This document shows positions 10,179-17,814 of a stretch of DNA of 50,055 nt, piece after piece (the stretch's first letter is position 1; every line of letters begins with the position of its first letter). The notes beneath the pieces are model-generated. The model did not search any database and was not told where the DNA came from. It saw only the letters and a program-made list of their open reading frames with translations. The DNA lies in the NCBI GenBank assembly GCA_020829485.1, contig JAIVFU010000050.1:1-50055 (forward strand), given 5' to 3'. This stretch comes from Nostoc sp. CHAB 5834. GTDB taxonomy: Bacteria; Cyanobacteriota; Cyanobacteriia; Cyanobacteriales; Nostocaceae. Both the position numbers and the translations under genes were made by a program.

Positions 10179-10741
10179 TGTCTGATATTGCTATCCTCAA
10201 AGAGATGATCAAGGAAACCGCGATAGTGCCCTTGGAAAATCGGCACAACAAAATGCAGGTCACACTCACAGAGGCTCCGCCCGCCAACTATTCCATCACT
10301 ATTAATGGGATGCCTGATGATGATAATGTCATTGTAATTAAGGCAGATGCTTTTAACTCACCAAAGACAGTCTTTAAAGGAAAGTTTGGTGAATGCAAGC
10401 GTGCTGATTTTGTCATTGTTGCTGATGCTGAGAACAAAAAGATTATCCTTTGTATTGAGATGAAGGGAGGTAAAGGAGGATCGGAAACAGAAATCATTCA
10501 GCAACTTAAAGGAGCGCAATGTTTTGTTGCCTATTGTCGAGAAATTGGTCAGTCATTTTGGAAGCAGCGAAATTTTCTCAGTGATTATATGTATCGTTTT
10601 GTCAGCATTAGGGAAATTAGCATTTCCAAGCAAAAAACACGCACTGAGCGGCCAACGAGCAATCATGACCGTCCAGATCGGATGCTAAAAATTAGCTCCC
10701 CAAATTACCTTAACTTTAATCATTTGATCGCAGGAAGATAG
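10178..10741 (+). CDS. Small PD-(D/E)xK-like partner of the AAA ATPase
   Basis: A 187-residue protein that I do not recognise as a named family. Its centre reads RADFVIV, then a short loop, then ILCIEMKGG. This gives Asp77, Glu94 and Lys96 in the D-(n)-ExK arrangement of PD-(D/E)xK nucleases, on what look like two consecutive beta-strands. A following segment with EIIQQLKGAQ looks helical. The start ATG overlaps the stop of the ATPase gene by one base, so the two are probably made together and may form a complex. The likely role is a DNA- or RNA-cutting effector controlled by the ATPase. The nuclease call rests on this motif alone. Confidence 0.6.
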   Translation: MSDIAILKEMIKETAIVPLENRHNKMQVTLTEAPPANYSITINGMPDDDNVIVIKADAFNSPKTVFKGKFGECKRADFVIVADAENKKIILCIEMKGGKGGSETEIIQQLKGAQCFVAYCREIGQSFWKQRNFLSDYMYRFVSIREISISKQKTRTERPTSNHDRPDRMLKISSPNYLNFNHLIAGR

Positions 10742-10922
10742 GTAATGGCTTTTTATATATAAAGACTTTCCCAAGTTTCCCCACACTATCCTATATCCAA
10801 CAATTCGCTGGTTTTAGAGTGCAGCTTTGCTCCTTCCTACCTCAAGCGATCGCACCCTAACAACCCCAACAGAGTGCAAGCAGAGATAATTTATAGTATG
10901 ACTTTCGTAACGATTAACAGCT

Positions 10923-11032
10923 ATGACAGAGCTACTTGAACAAGCGATCGCTAAACTAAAAACTTGCCTGCCAATGAACAAGATGCGATCATAGCAATAG
11001 TTAGTTGTGAAATATCTCGAAGATAAGTAAGT
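10923..11032 (+). pseudogene. Frameshifted antitoxin remnant
   Basis: The frame starting at ATG 10923 reads MTELLEQAIAKLKT, which matches the start of many cyanobacterial antitoxins. A one-base loss near 10963 then shifts the frame: the next frame continues LPANEQDAIIAIV as expected, and it ends at a stop soon afterwards. No toxin with a matching overlap follows directly. It is a decayed antitoxin just upstream of the intact module at 11034. Confidence 0.6.
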
Positions 11033-11033
11033 T

Positions 11034-11258
11034 ATGTCAACAATATCGGGAAAATTAGAAGAAAGAGTAGCGATTCTAGAGGCAGAAGTTGCACGCCTCA
11101 AAAGTAAATTAGAGGTTGTTTCCTCACCGACAATACCTTGGTGGGAAAAGATTGCTGGAACATTTAGTGATAACTCAGCTTATGATGAAGCTATGCAACT
11201 AGGGCGCGAATATCGTGAATCCCTGCGCTCAAATTCTGTAGAACCACACGATATATAA
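11034..11258 (+). CDS. Antitoxin of a PIN-domain toxin module
   Basis: A 74-residue protein. The first part (LEERVAILEAEVARLKSKLE, about 8-27) is a clear coiled-coil heptad stretch for dimerisation. The rest is acidic and polar, with WWEKIAGTF and an EAMQLGREYRESLR tail like the toxin-wrapping segment of VapB-type antitoxins. The TAA is followed directly by the ATG of the PIN toxin. No DNA-binding fold is evident in so short a protein. The antitoxin role comes from position, size and the partner. Confidence 0.75.
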   Translation: MSTISGKLEERVAILEAEVARLKSKLEVVSSPTIPWWEKIAGTFSDNSAYDEAMQLGREYRESLRSNSVEPHDI

Positions 11259-11678
11259 ATGTACGTTTTTGATACCGATCATCTCAGCGTTTTGGAACGT
11301 AGAGGAGCAGGGGCACAAGGTCTTTTCATGCGGTTGGCCAATGTCAATCCGAATGAGGTTGTAGCAACAATCATTAGCTACGAGGAGCAAATGCGAGGGT
11401 GGTTGAGTTATATCAAAAAAGCTCAAACTGTTGAGGGACAAGTTGCAGCCTACAAACAGTTAAATAGGCAACTAACTAATTACTGTGCTATCCCAATTCT
11501 AGAATTTGATGAACAAGCAGCTCAAGAATTCCAACGTCTAAAAAAGGCGTATCCAAGACTTGGCACAATGGATTTGAATATTGCTGCGATCGCCCTAGTA
11601 AATCAAGCCATTCTATTGACTCGTAATTCCTCTGATTTTGGACAAATTGTGGGTTTACGCACAGAAGACTGGACATAA
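11259..11678 (+). CDS. vapC: PIN-domain (VapC-type) toxin
   Basis: A 139-residue PIN-domain ribonuclease. The acidic active-site residues can be seen: Asp5 in FDTDHLS, Glu42 in ISYEEQ, Asp105 in GTMDLNIAAIAL and Asp126 in TRNSSDF. VapC toxins cleave tRNA or rRNA and are neutralised by the antitoxin encoded immediately upstream, here abutting with no gap. All catalytic positions are kept and the length is normal, so the module may be active. The RNA target cannot be predicted. Confidence 0.88.
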   Translation: MYVFDTDHLSVLERRGAGAQGLFMRLANVNPNEVVATIISYEEQMRGWLSYIKKAQTVEGQVAAYKQLNRQLTNYCAIPILEFDEQAAQEFQRLKKAYPRLGTMDLNIAAIALVNQAILLTRNSSDFGQIVGLRTEDWT

Positions 11679-11841
11679 AAGCGCTCACTTTTGCCATAGT
11701 TTGGATAGAATCATTGTGCAGTAAATAGTCTATCCTTTTTATTACATTTGTACCCCCTGAATGCTGACGTTGAAGCAGCCACAATTGAGAGGAAACAAAT
11801 ATAGTTGCTAGCATATTCTCACAAACTAGCTCAACAAGTTT

Positions 11842-12045
11842 ATGAAAATTAGAGCAATCATTCATCCAGCAGAAGAAGGCGGCTATTGGGCAGAGGTTCC
11901 CGCGCTTCCCGGTTGTATTACCGAAGGAGACACTATAGAAGAGGTGATGGCTAATTTAAAAGATGCTATTGAAGGTTGGCTTGAAGTCGCCAACAGTCGT
12001 GATGCAATTGAGTCAACGGATCAAGTTGTCGAAATTGCTGTATGA
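11842..12045 (+). CDS. hicB: HicB-like antitoxin
   Basis: A 67-residue HicB_lk protein. It has the YWAEVPALPGC core and the following helix TIEEVMANLKDAIEGWL, typical of the partial RNase-H-like HicB fold. This short form lacks the C-terminal DNA-binding domain of longer HicB proteins, as is usual in cyanobacteria. The end overlaps the next gene by four bases (ATGA at 12042-12045). It binds and blocks HicA. The gene order is antitoxin first. Confidence 0.88.
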   Translation: MKIRAIIHPAEEGGYWAEVPALPGCITEGDTIEEVMANLKDAIEGWLEVANSRDAIESTDQVVEIAV

Positions 12046-12251
12046 AATCGATTTCTGGCAAGCAACTTTGTAAGATTGTGGAACAAAAAGGTTGGGTTTT
12101 GCAAAGAATTACTGGCAGTCATCATATTTATGAAAACCTTGAAGTAGAAAAAATCCTGTCAATTCCTGTTCACCGCAATCAAGATATGAAAGTTGGAACC
12201 TTGAAAGCCTTGATGAAAATAGCCCAGCTATCTGAAGAAGATTTACTTTAA
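12042..12251 (+). CDS. hicA: HicA-type mRNA interferase toxin
   Basis: A 69-residue double-stranded-RNA-binding-fold toxin of the HicA family. GKQLCKIVEQKGW opens the fold. GSHHIY holds the catalytic histidine (His27), and IPVHRNQDMKVGTLK is the usual C-terminal motif. HicA cleaves mRNA and is held in check by HicB. It is translationally coupled to the antitoxin by an ATGA overlap. Length and key residues are complete. Confidence 0.9.
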   Translation: MKSISGKQLCKIVEQKGWVLQRITGSHHIYENLEVEKILSIPVHRNQDMKVGTLKALMKIAQLSEEDLL

Positions 12252-12258
12252 TTTCAAA

Positions 12259-12335
12259 TTACTGCTCTGATTCATCTAGTAACTTGCTTGGTTCACCGGG
12301 GTAGAAATCATAGTCCACAATCTCTATCAAATTGT
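12259..12335 (-). pseudogene. Possible C-terminal coding remnant
   Basis: On the minus strand a short frame reads LIEIVDYDFYPGEPSKLL and ends in a natural-looking stop at 12259-12261. It has no visible start and breaks up upstream. I do not recognise the family. It may be the end of a lost gene downstream of hicA. Confidence 0.25.
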
Positions 12336-12387
12336 AATGTCTTTGCTTTTATTGTAGAACTGTCTCAAATACTAGTTCTGCTATTGA

Positions 12388-12520
12388 GAGCGATCGCTAT
12401 AGTACTTTACCAGTGTCTGCAAATCAACTTTTGCAAGTCGTGGAACTCAAACAGCTAGCGAAAAAACTCGGATTTAGCCGGATTAAACCAGAAAACAAGC
12501 AGCACGTTGTTTTAGAAACA
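12388..12520 (+). pseudogene. Duplicated, decayed fragment of the mfd 3' region
   Basis: This 133-base stretch aligns without gaps to mfd 8248-8380, a constant offset of 4140 bases. I count 12 mismatches, about 91% identity. Similarity stops sharply on both sides. It has no start and no role as a gene. It is a directly repeated scar that, with mfd, brackets the ATPase/nuclease and TA block. Confidence 0.9.
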
Positions 12521-12610
12521 TTTCACAGAGAAGGCGTTCGATAAATTCAGCTTTTTGGCAATTTTTGCGTAAATCCTGACCATATATCGCACAGTAACAG
12601 ATGTTGACCA

Positions 12611-13135
12611 TCATCGGGACTTGCCCAATTTAAGTAATAAACCAAAACTCAAGGCAGCTAAACTAGCAAGTCCAAAGGTAGGTTCGGGAATCGATTTTGC
12701 AACTACAAGCGGTTGAATTTCAGAAGAGGTAATATAGTTGGCAAGAAAAGGCTTGCCAATATAATTTAGATAAGGTAAACCAACAATATTAGCAGTATAC
12801 TCATCTAAATTTTCAGAAGTTGAGAAAGCTAATTTAGAATTACTAGAGTTAAATCCAAAAGAACTTAAAGTAGATACACCCAACCATTCTTCTTGAGAAA
12901 CTTTGGAGTTACCAGAAAATATCAAATCAAACGTATTTAACTCACTGGTGTAAATCAACCCATCATTATTTTGATCCACACCAGAAAATGAACCAGATAA
13001 GATACCTCCCCCTTCCCAGCCTGATTGTGTAAAGGTATAGTCCAGAGATGCAGCTTGTACTTGGTTAACTGAGCTTCCTAGCAAGCTGAAAATACTAAGA
13101 GTAGTTGTAAATGCTATTTTTGAGAACCATCTCAT
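12611..13135 (-). CDS. PEP-CTERM sorting-domain protein
   Basis: An exported protein with an N-terminal signal peptide (MRWFSKIAFTTTLSIF, then an alanine-rich cleavage area QVQAAS). It ends in a PEP-CTERM signal: IPEPTFGLASL, a hydrophobic stretch and the basic tail KLGKSR. Exosortase normally recognises this tail and anchors or releases the protein at the cell surface. The middle is rich in Ser, Asn and Gly with no known domain. An upstream start at 13198 would add 21 residues before the signal peptide; the ATG at 13135 places the signal peptide correctly and was chosen. The gene stands alone next to ggt. Confidence 0.82.
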   Translation of the reverse strand: MRWFSKIAFTTTLSIFSLLGSSVNQVQAASLDYTFTQSGWEGGGILSGSFSGVDQNNDGLIYTSELNTFDLIFSGNSKVSQEEWLGVSTLSSFGFNSSNSKLAFSTSENLDEYTANIVGLPYLNYIGKPFLANYITSSEIQPLVVAKSIPEPTFGLASLAALSFGLLLKLGKSR

Positions 13136-13320
13136 AGTTTTATGCCAGAGAATTGTTGAAGAAATTTTGATACTGAAAAAGAGAAAATACTTCCTCAAAA
13201 CTAGCTATACTAATTGTTCTAATTAACCTAGTACAGCACTATGTAAATAGAGATCCCATTCACAATTAGGAACAAGCTGATAACACAAGCTTTTTGACTT
13301 CCGCCTTGGAGTACTAGCTT

Positions 13321-15084
13321 TTACTCACCCAAAGGCGCTCCTTCACGACGTGGGTCAGCACCACTAATTAGCCCCTGATTAGTCAGTACAATTCCAGTGG
13401 AACCACTGGTTAATTGGATAATGCTGACTGTATGACCCTTGGCTTCTAAAGCAGGTTTCAGTTTGGCAACATCTGTATTTTCTTCTAGTTCAGTTGGGCC
13501 ATTACGACTACCAAAATTTGGCAAAGATAGCGCTTGCTGAATGTCTAATCCCCAGTCCAAATGCCCTACTATTGCCTTAGCAACATAATTAATAATTTGT
13601 GGCCCACCAGCTGAACCAATTACCATTACTAGCTTGCCATTGCGATCAAAGACCATCATGGGAGCCATTGAGCTTCTAGGACGTTTCTTGGCTTCTATGC
13701 GATTAGCAACAGGCTTTCCTTCTGATGTCGGCGAAAAAGAGAAATCTGTCAGTTGGTTGTTAAGTAAGAAGCCTCGTACCATTAATCTTGAGCCAAAGGC
13801 ATCTTCAATACTAGTAGTCATTGAAATAGCGTTACCTGCCGCATCGACAATTGAAACATGACTAGTAGATGGCAAATCCTTAGATTGATCTTTACCCAAA
13901 AGATTTGCTTGCTGTAACAATGGATTGCCTGCTTGGGCTTGACCGATTGAACGTTCAGGATTGATTATTGCTGCCCGTAACTTCAGGTAGTTAGGGTTAA
14001 TTAATTCTTTGACTGGTACTGGAACAAAATCTGTGTCAGCTATATATAAATTTCTGTCGGCATAAGCTAAACGTCCAGCTTCAGAAAATAAATGGACTGC
14101 TTCTAAAGAAGCTGGTTTTAAAGCTGGCAGATTAAATTGTTGAAGAATACCTAGAATTTGCAGTACGGTTAAACCACCAGAACTTGGAGGCCCCATGCCG
14201 CAAACTTTGTAAATTCGATAAGCGCCACAAACTGGTTCTCGCAGTTTAGCTTCATATTGCACTAGATCAGTGGCGGTTAAGTCACCTGGTACAGCAGCTT
14301 GCCTCACCTTAGCTACTATGTCTTTAGCAATATTGCCTTGATAAAAGGCATTAGCGCCTCCTTTGGCAATCTGACGCAATACCTCTGCCAAAGGCTGATT
14401 GACCAATCTTGTACCAATTGGCTTGGGTGTACCATCGGGTTGATAGAAATAGCTCTTAGCTGGCTCGTTGCGGGATAGATATAGATCCTTACTTAGCAGA
14501 GTGTACAAACGTGGTGAAAGTGGAAAACCTTGTTCAGAAAGTTGGATAGCTCCTTGAAACAGTTGAGACCAAGGTAACTTGCCATGTTTTTTGTGTGCCA
14601 ACTCTAGCATTCGTAACACCCCAGGCACACCTACAGATTTACCTCCAACAACAGCATCATAAAACTGTAATGGTTTGCCATTGGCATCGAGAAAGCGATC
14701 TGGTTTAGCCGCAGCCGGTGCAGTTTCTCGACCATCATAAGTGACTAACTTCTTCGTTTTGGCATCGTAGTAAACAAGGAAAGCACCACCACCAATACCT
14801 GAAGATTGTGGCTCTACCAACGTCAGTACCATTTGAACTGCAATAGCAGCATCTATAGCACTACCTCCACGACGTAGAACATCGCGTCCGGCTGCTGATG
14901 CTAGTGGATTTGCAGCTACTACCACATACTTATTTGTGCGAACAGCTTCACGCTCAACTCGACCACTCCCAGCCTCCGGTGGAGGAGGGTTTTGGGCTTT
15001 GCCTATGATAGCTGGCAAGAGGGTAGCACTGAGTGTGAGGGGAAGCAAACAAGTACCTAACGCAAACTTAGATGCTGTAGTCAA
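13321..15084 (-). CDS. ggt: Gamma-glutamyltransferase (glutathione hydrolase)
   Basis: A 587-residue periplasmic N-terminal-nucleophile hydrolase that transfers or hydrolyses the gamma-glutamyl group of glutathione. It has an N-terminal signal peptide (about 1-31), GGSAIDAAIA, SSGIGGGAF and the DGRETAP motif. The self-processing site is STSH, with nucleophile Thr407 and His409 matching the TTH site of the E. coli enzyme. MTTSIEDAFGS and GSAGGPQI follow. Autocleavage before Thr407 would give the large and small subunits. The start is a TTG at 15084 with GGAGAG five bases upstream, which supports it. The gene is single and looks complete. Confidence 0.95.
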   Translation of the reverse strand: MTTASKFALGTCLLPLTLSATLLPAIIGKAQNPPPPEAGSGRVEREAVRTNKYVVVAANPLASAAGRDVLRRGGSAIDAAIAVQMVLTLVEPQSSGIGGGAFLVYYDAKTKKLVTYDGRETAPAAAKPDRFLDANGKPLQFYDAVVGGKSVGVPGVLRMLELAHKKHGKLPWSQLFQGAIQLSEQGFPLSPRLYTLLSKDLYLSRNEPAKSYFYQPDGTPKPIGTRLVNQPLAEVLRQIAKGGANAFYQGNIAKDIVAKVRQAAVPGDLTATDLVQYEAKLREPVCGAYRIYKVCGMGPPSSGGLTVLQILGILQQFNLPALKPASLEAVHLFSEAGRLAYADRNLYIADTDFVPVPVKELINPNYLKLRAAIINPERSIGQAQAGNPLLQQANLLGKDQSKDLPSTSHVSIVDAAGNAISMTTSIEDAFGSRLMVRGFLLNNQLTDFSFSPTSEGKPVANRIEAKKRPRSSMAPMMVFDRNGKLVMVIGSAGGPQIINYVAKAIVGHLDWGLDIQQALSLPNFGSRNGPTELEENTDVAKLKPALEAKGHTVSIIQLTSGSTGIVLTNQGLISGADPRREGAPLGE

Positions 15085-15255
15085 CGCAACTCTCCGAATT
15101 TAAATATTTTATTTATGGTTAATGCTGGAATTGCAAAAAACACCATCAAAACTCTAGCAATGTCAAGAGTCTTGCTTGTTGATTTCTTGTTTAAGTAAGT
15201 CGGTGAGAATAAATCAAACTAGATTAAGTAATGTAAAAAATATTGAGATTAGTTC

Positions 15256-15302
15256 GTAGTGAGGGCTTCAGCCCTCATAAGAGGACTAAAGTCCTCACTA
15301 CA
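15256..15302. repeat. Long palindromic repeat (GTAGTGAGG...CCTCACTAC)
   Basis: The two arms GTAGTGAGGGCTTCAGCC and GGACTAAAGTCCTCACTAC pair almost completely around an ATAA centre. It can form a stable hairpin on either strand. This is a dispersed cyanobacterial intergenic palindrome rather than a simple terminator, since no T-run follows. Confidence 0.7.
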
Positions 15303-15609
15303 AACCTTGAATTATTCACACCGCTCTACTTACTTCACAGATTAGCTTACAAGACATCAACTTACAGTATATTAAGATGCTAGTCAACTATTTATCATTT
15401 TTCAAAATTTTGATGTCTTCAAGCCGCACACTCGTTACTTTTAGTCATGAGTTAGGCGCTCCATATTCTGTTAAAATTAAGATATAGCGAAAACATGAGT
15501 CTATTCTGAACCACGACAACTAAAGATATGGGGTTTTACTAGGAAATAGATATTTTTTATCAATCCACAAGGTGAGTAAAATCTTTAAGGTACAGAGATT
15601 AAACATACT

Positions 15610-15765
15610 TAACTATTTAGGTACTTGTTTAAAAGTCGCTGTCGGTGCGCCAGAGACTTTTAAAACGCCTGTGGAGAACTTGTAAGACAAGCGAGCAATT
15701 CAGGCACAGATCGTTGAAGCAGGAATCGCATGACTAGAAGTCATGTGAGGTTCAATGTATATGTA
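15610..15765 (+). mobile_element. Possible IS200/IS605-type 3' end remnant
   Basis: The stretch GTCGGTGCGCCAGAGACTTT, a GCCTGTGGAGAAC segment, a GAAGCAGGAATCG word, a short hairpin CATGACTAGAAGTCATG and the terminal word GTGAGGTTCAATG follow one another. From memory this resembles the right ends of cyanobacterial TnpB-carrying elements, where the guide RNA scaffold overlaps the end of tnpB. No TnpB gene is present. The identity is tentative. Confidence 0.35.
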
Positions 15766-16121
15766 TTGAAAACAAAGCAATACCTTCTCTAGGAGAGGCA
15801 CTCAAAGTTTACTAGTGGTCTAGTCAAATTCATTTTGACGGTTGAGACGCGATAAATCGCCGTCTCTACTCTTAATTTATCCATCAATTATTTATTGACA
15901 GACTACTACTTCGGCTATGGAGAGCGATCGCAGAAGCAGATGTTGTTTGAACCGTAGCAACCAACATTAATTTGAGTAGCCACAGTTTACCACAGTCCTG
16001 ATGTTACAAAAGCTGACCGCAAACAAATGGTGCTGAAAATTGAGGCGCAGAGTAAGGAAGGTCGGGGGAAATTTTTCTTTTCTTCTATTCCCCACTCCTA
16101 ATCCCTACTCCCCACTCATTT

Positions 16122-16847
16122 TTAAATATGAATTCCGCATTCTGTTTTATCACTTCCCCGCCAACGTCCGGCGCGTTCGTCTTCGCCTTCGCCTACTTTG
16201 GTGGTAATGGGTTCGTCGCCGATGCTGGGATAACCTTTGTCATGGAGAGGGTTGTAGATGACTCCGTGTTCAGCTACGTAAACCCAGCTGTCTTTGCGTG
16301 TCCAGGTAGCGATAGGATTTACTTTCAGCCGACCTTTACCGTCGAATTCAAATATAGGCATATTCGCACGGGTTAGTGCTTGGTCACGGCGGCGACCGGT
16401 GATCCAAGCGACGCTGTTGAGTTCGTCTAGACCGCGTAGTAGTGGTTCAATTTTTGTAATGTGGTGGAATTGGGCAATATCTTTGTCCCAGAGTTTATCG
16501 CCATATTTGGCTTCAAAGGCTTCGCGGGTGTCTACGTCTGGAGTTTTGAAAGTTTGCAAATCCAGGTTGTAGATTTGTATGGCTTTGGCTACTAATTCTA
16601 AGCTTTCAGGGAAGTGGTGCAAGGTATCGAGAAAGATCACAGGAACGGGATGCTTCAGTTCAGTGTAAAGAATATGGGTAATTATCATATCATCCACGTT
16701 AAAGGCGCTTGTTTGCACTAGTCCCGTTGGGATATTTTCTATAGACCATGCCAGTATTTCTTTGGGAGTGGCAGTTTCAAATTGCTGATTTAATTTTTCT
16801 AAGTCAAAAGCGATCGCTTGGTTTTTAGATGCCGTGGAAGCTGTCAT
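16122..16847 (-). CDS. cysH: Phosphoadenylyl-sulfate reductase (thioredoxin)
   Basis: A 241-residue enzyme of assimilatory sulfate reduction that reduces PAPS to sulfite with thioredoxin. It has the PAPS-reductase core (TSAFNVDDM, VIFLDTLHHFPES, TGRRRDQ, NPIATWTRKD) and the C-terminal catalytic ECGIH motif with Cys237. The paired cysteines that hold the 4Fe-4S cluster of APS reductases are absent, so PAPS is the likely substrate. The ATG start at 16847 gives the normal family length. It is a single gene, and regulatory sites were not recognised. Confidence 0.93.
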   Translation of the reverse strand: MTASTASKNQAIAFDLEKLNQQFETATPKEILAWSIENIPTGLVQTSAFNVDDMIITHILYTELKHPVPVIFLDTLHHFPESLELVAKAIQIYNLDLQTFKTPDVDTREAFEAKYGDKLWDKDIAQFHHITKIEPLLRGLDELNSVAWITGRRRDQALTRANMPIFEFDGKGRLKVNPIATWTRKDSWVYVAEHGVIYNPLHDKGYPSIGDEPITTKVGEGEDERAGRWRGSDKTECGIHI

Positions 16848-17071
16848 GATAATTTTCTGTTCAAATAATTTTACCTTGATTAAGATTTATATTACTCCAC
16901 AAAGGCCCATATTCCGCTCGGAGATAAGGTAATTATTCTGTTCGGAAATTACTACATTGTGGAACTGGAGAATGGGGAGTGGGGAAACTAAGAGAATAAG
17001 GCATTACAAGTAAAAATTAACACGTAAGTACAAATTAAGTATTTACTAAGAAACTTTACGTTAATTTAAGT

Positions 17072-17100
17072 TTTACAATGCTTTTATAGATATTTATACT
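17072..17100 (+). promoter_or_regulatory. Sigma70-type promoter of the 34-residue gene
   Basis: TTTACA (17072-17077) and TATACT (17095-17100) are separated by exactly 17 bases, each one base from the consensus. The expected start of transcription is near 17107, about 40 bases before the ATG. Confidence 0.6.
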
Positions 17101-17147
17101 GATTTTGATATGGTTAAGAAACAATTAATAAAAAGGATTTTACTTAA

Positions 17148-17252
17148 ATGAACACTTCAAAATCCCCCAACCGTTTAGGCGAATCTATGATCATGGGCGC
17201 TTTAATGATGTTGACCAGCGTTAGCATAATTACAATAATGAACTTTTTCTAA
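17148..17252 (+). CDS. Small single-pass membrane protein, 34 residues, unknown
   Basis: A short frame with a complete expression unit: a promoter-like pair at 17072-17100, an AAAAGGAT ribosome-binding site about ten bases before ATG 17148, and a strong terminator at 17290-17325. The protein starts with a polar dozen residues (MNTSKSPNRLGE), then has one hydrophobic segment of about 20 residues rich in Met, Ile, Ser and Thr, ending NFF. It resembles small single-helix thylakoid or plasma-membrane proteins in design, but I cannot match it to PetM, PetL, PsaM, PsbX or other known ones. It is too short for routine gene callers. The gene is well supported; the function is unknown. Confidence 0.7.
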   Translation: MNTSKSPNRLGESMIMGALMMLTSVSIITIMNFF

Positions 17253-17289
17253 GATAAAGATTTTTAATTTTAGCAATAAAACTTCACAT

Positions 17290-17325
17290 AGCCCTGCTCA
17301 AAACTGAGTGGGGCTTTTATTTTTA
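17290..17325 (+). terminator. Intrinsic terminator of the 34-residue gene
   Basis: AGCCCTGCTCA, loop AAAC, then TGAGTGGGGCT pair over 11 positions with two G-T pairs, followed by TTTATTTTT. It lies 37 bases after the stop codon. Confidence 0.88.
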
Positions 17326-17814
17326 CGTGACTTCGATCGTTGGAATTTAACTAGGACTTAATAATATCTGACTTTTCACTCTTATCTGGAAAACCTCACT
17401 TCTATTTCTCTCTCCTACGAGAGAGAGACTTTGAATCTTCCCCCTTCCCGCGACGAGTTGGGGGTTAGGGGGTTAGGTTTTTCGTCGGCTTTTCCACATG
17501 ACGTGAAAAGTCAGAATAATATGTGTCAACAAATTGGAGATTGAAGATCGCAGATTGGAGATTGACTGCACCCACGAGGGATGCAGCTTGAAGATAAGAG
17601 AAAAGTAAATTTGAGATTTATTCCGCCCATAAAGGGCAGGGCTTGTACCAAATTCAATCTGCAATCTGCCCTCTACAATCTGCAATCTTCTCTGTCAAAA
17701 ACTCAACTGTCCTCAACATTGTTCCAGCTACTCCGAAAAAGACTTTGGGGACGTTTCGTTTTTGACTCGCTTACATCCCCGCCCTGTAGAGGGATAGGGA
17801 ATTACGCAAACAGG
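17326..17814. other. Intergenic repeats between the small gene and the Calx-beta gene
   Basis: No gene is visible. It contains a CTCTCTCCTACGAGAGAGAG palindrome and a GGGGGTTAGGGGGTTAGGTTT repeat that also occurs near 46810-46833. Further on are GGAGATTGAAGATCGCAGAT-type words with their complements near 17660-17690, able to form a long hairpin. Confidence 0.5.

Larger units (their letters stand above)
15085..16121. other. 1-kb gene-free region with repeats and an IS-like remnant
   Basis: No supported gene is present. The region holds the ggt upstream region, a long palindromic repeat (15256-15302), an IS200/IS605-like end (15610-15765), a GAGACGCGATAAATCGC palindromic repeat near 15846, HIP1 sites and a CCCCACTCC-type repeat near 16090-16118. 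Confidence 0.6.
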
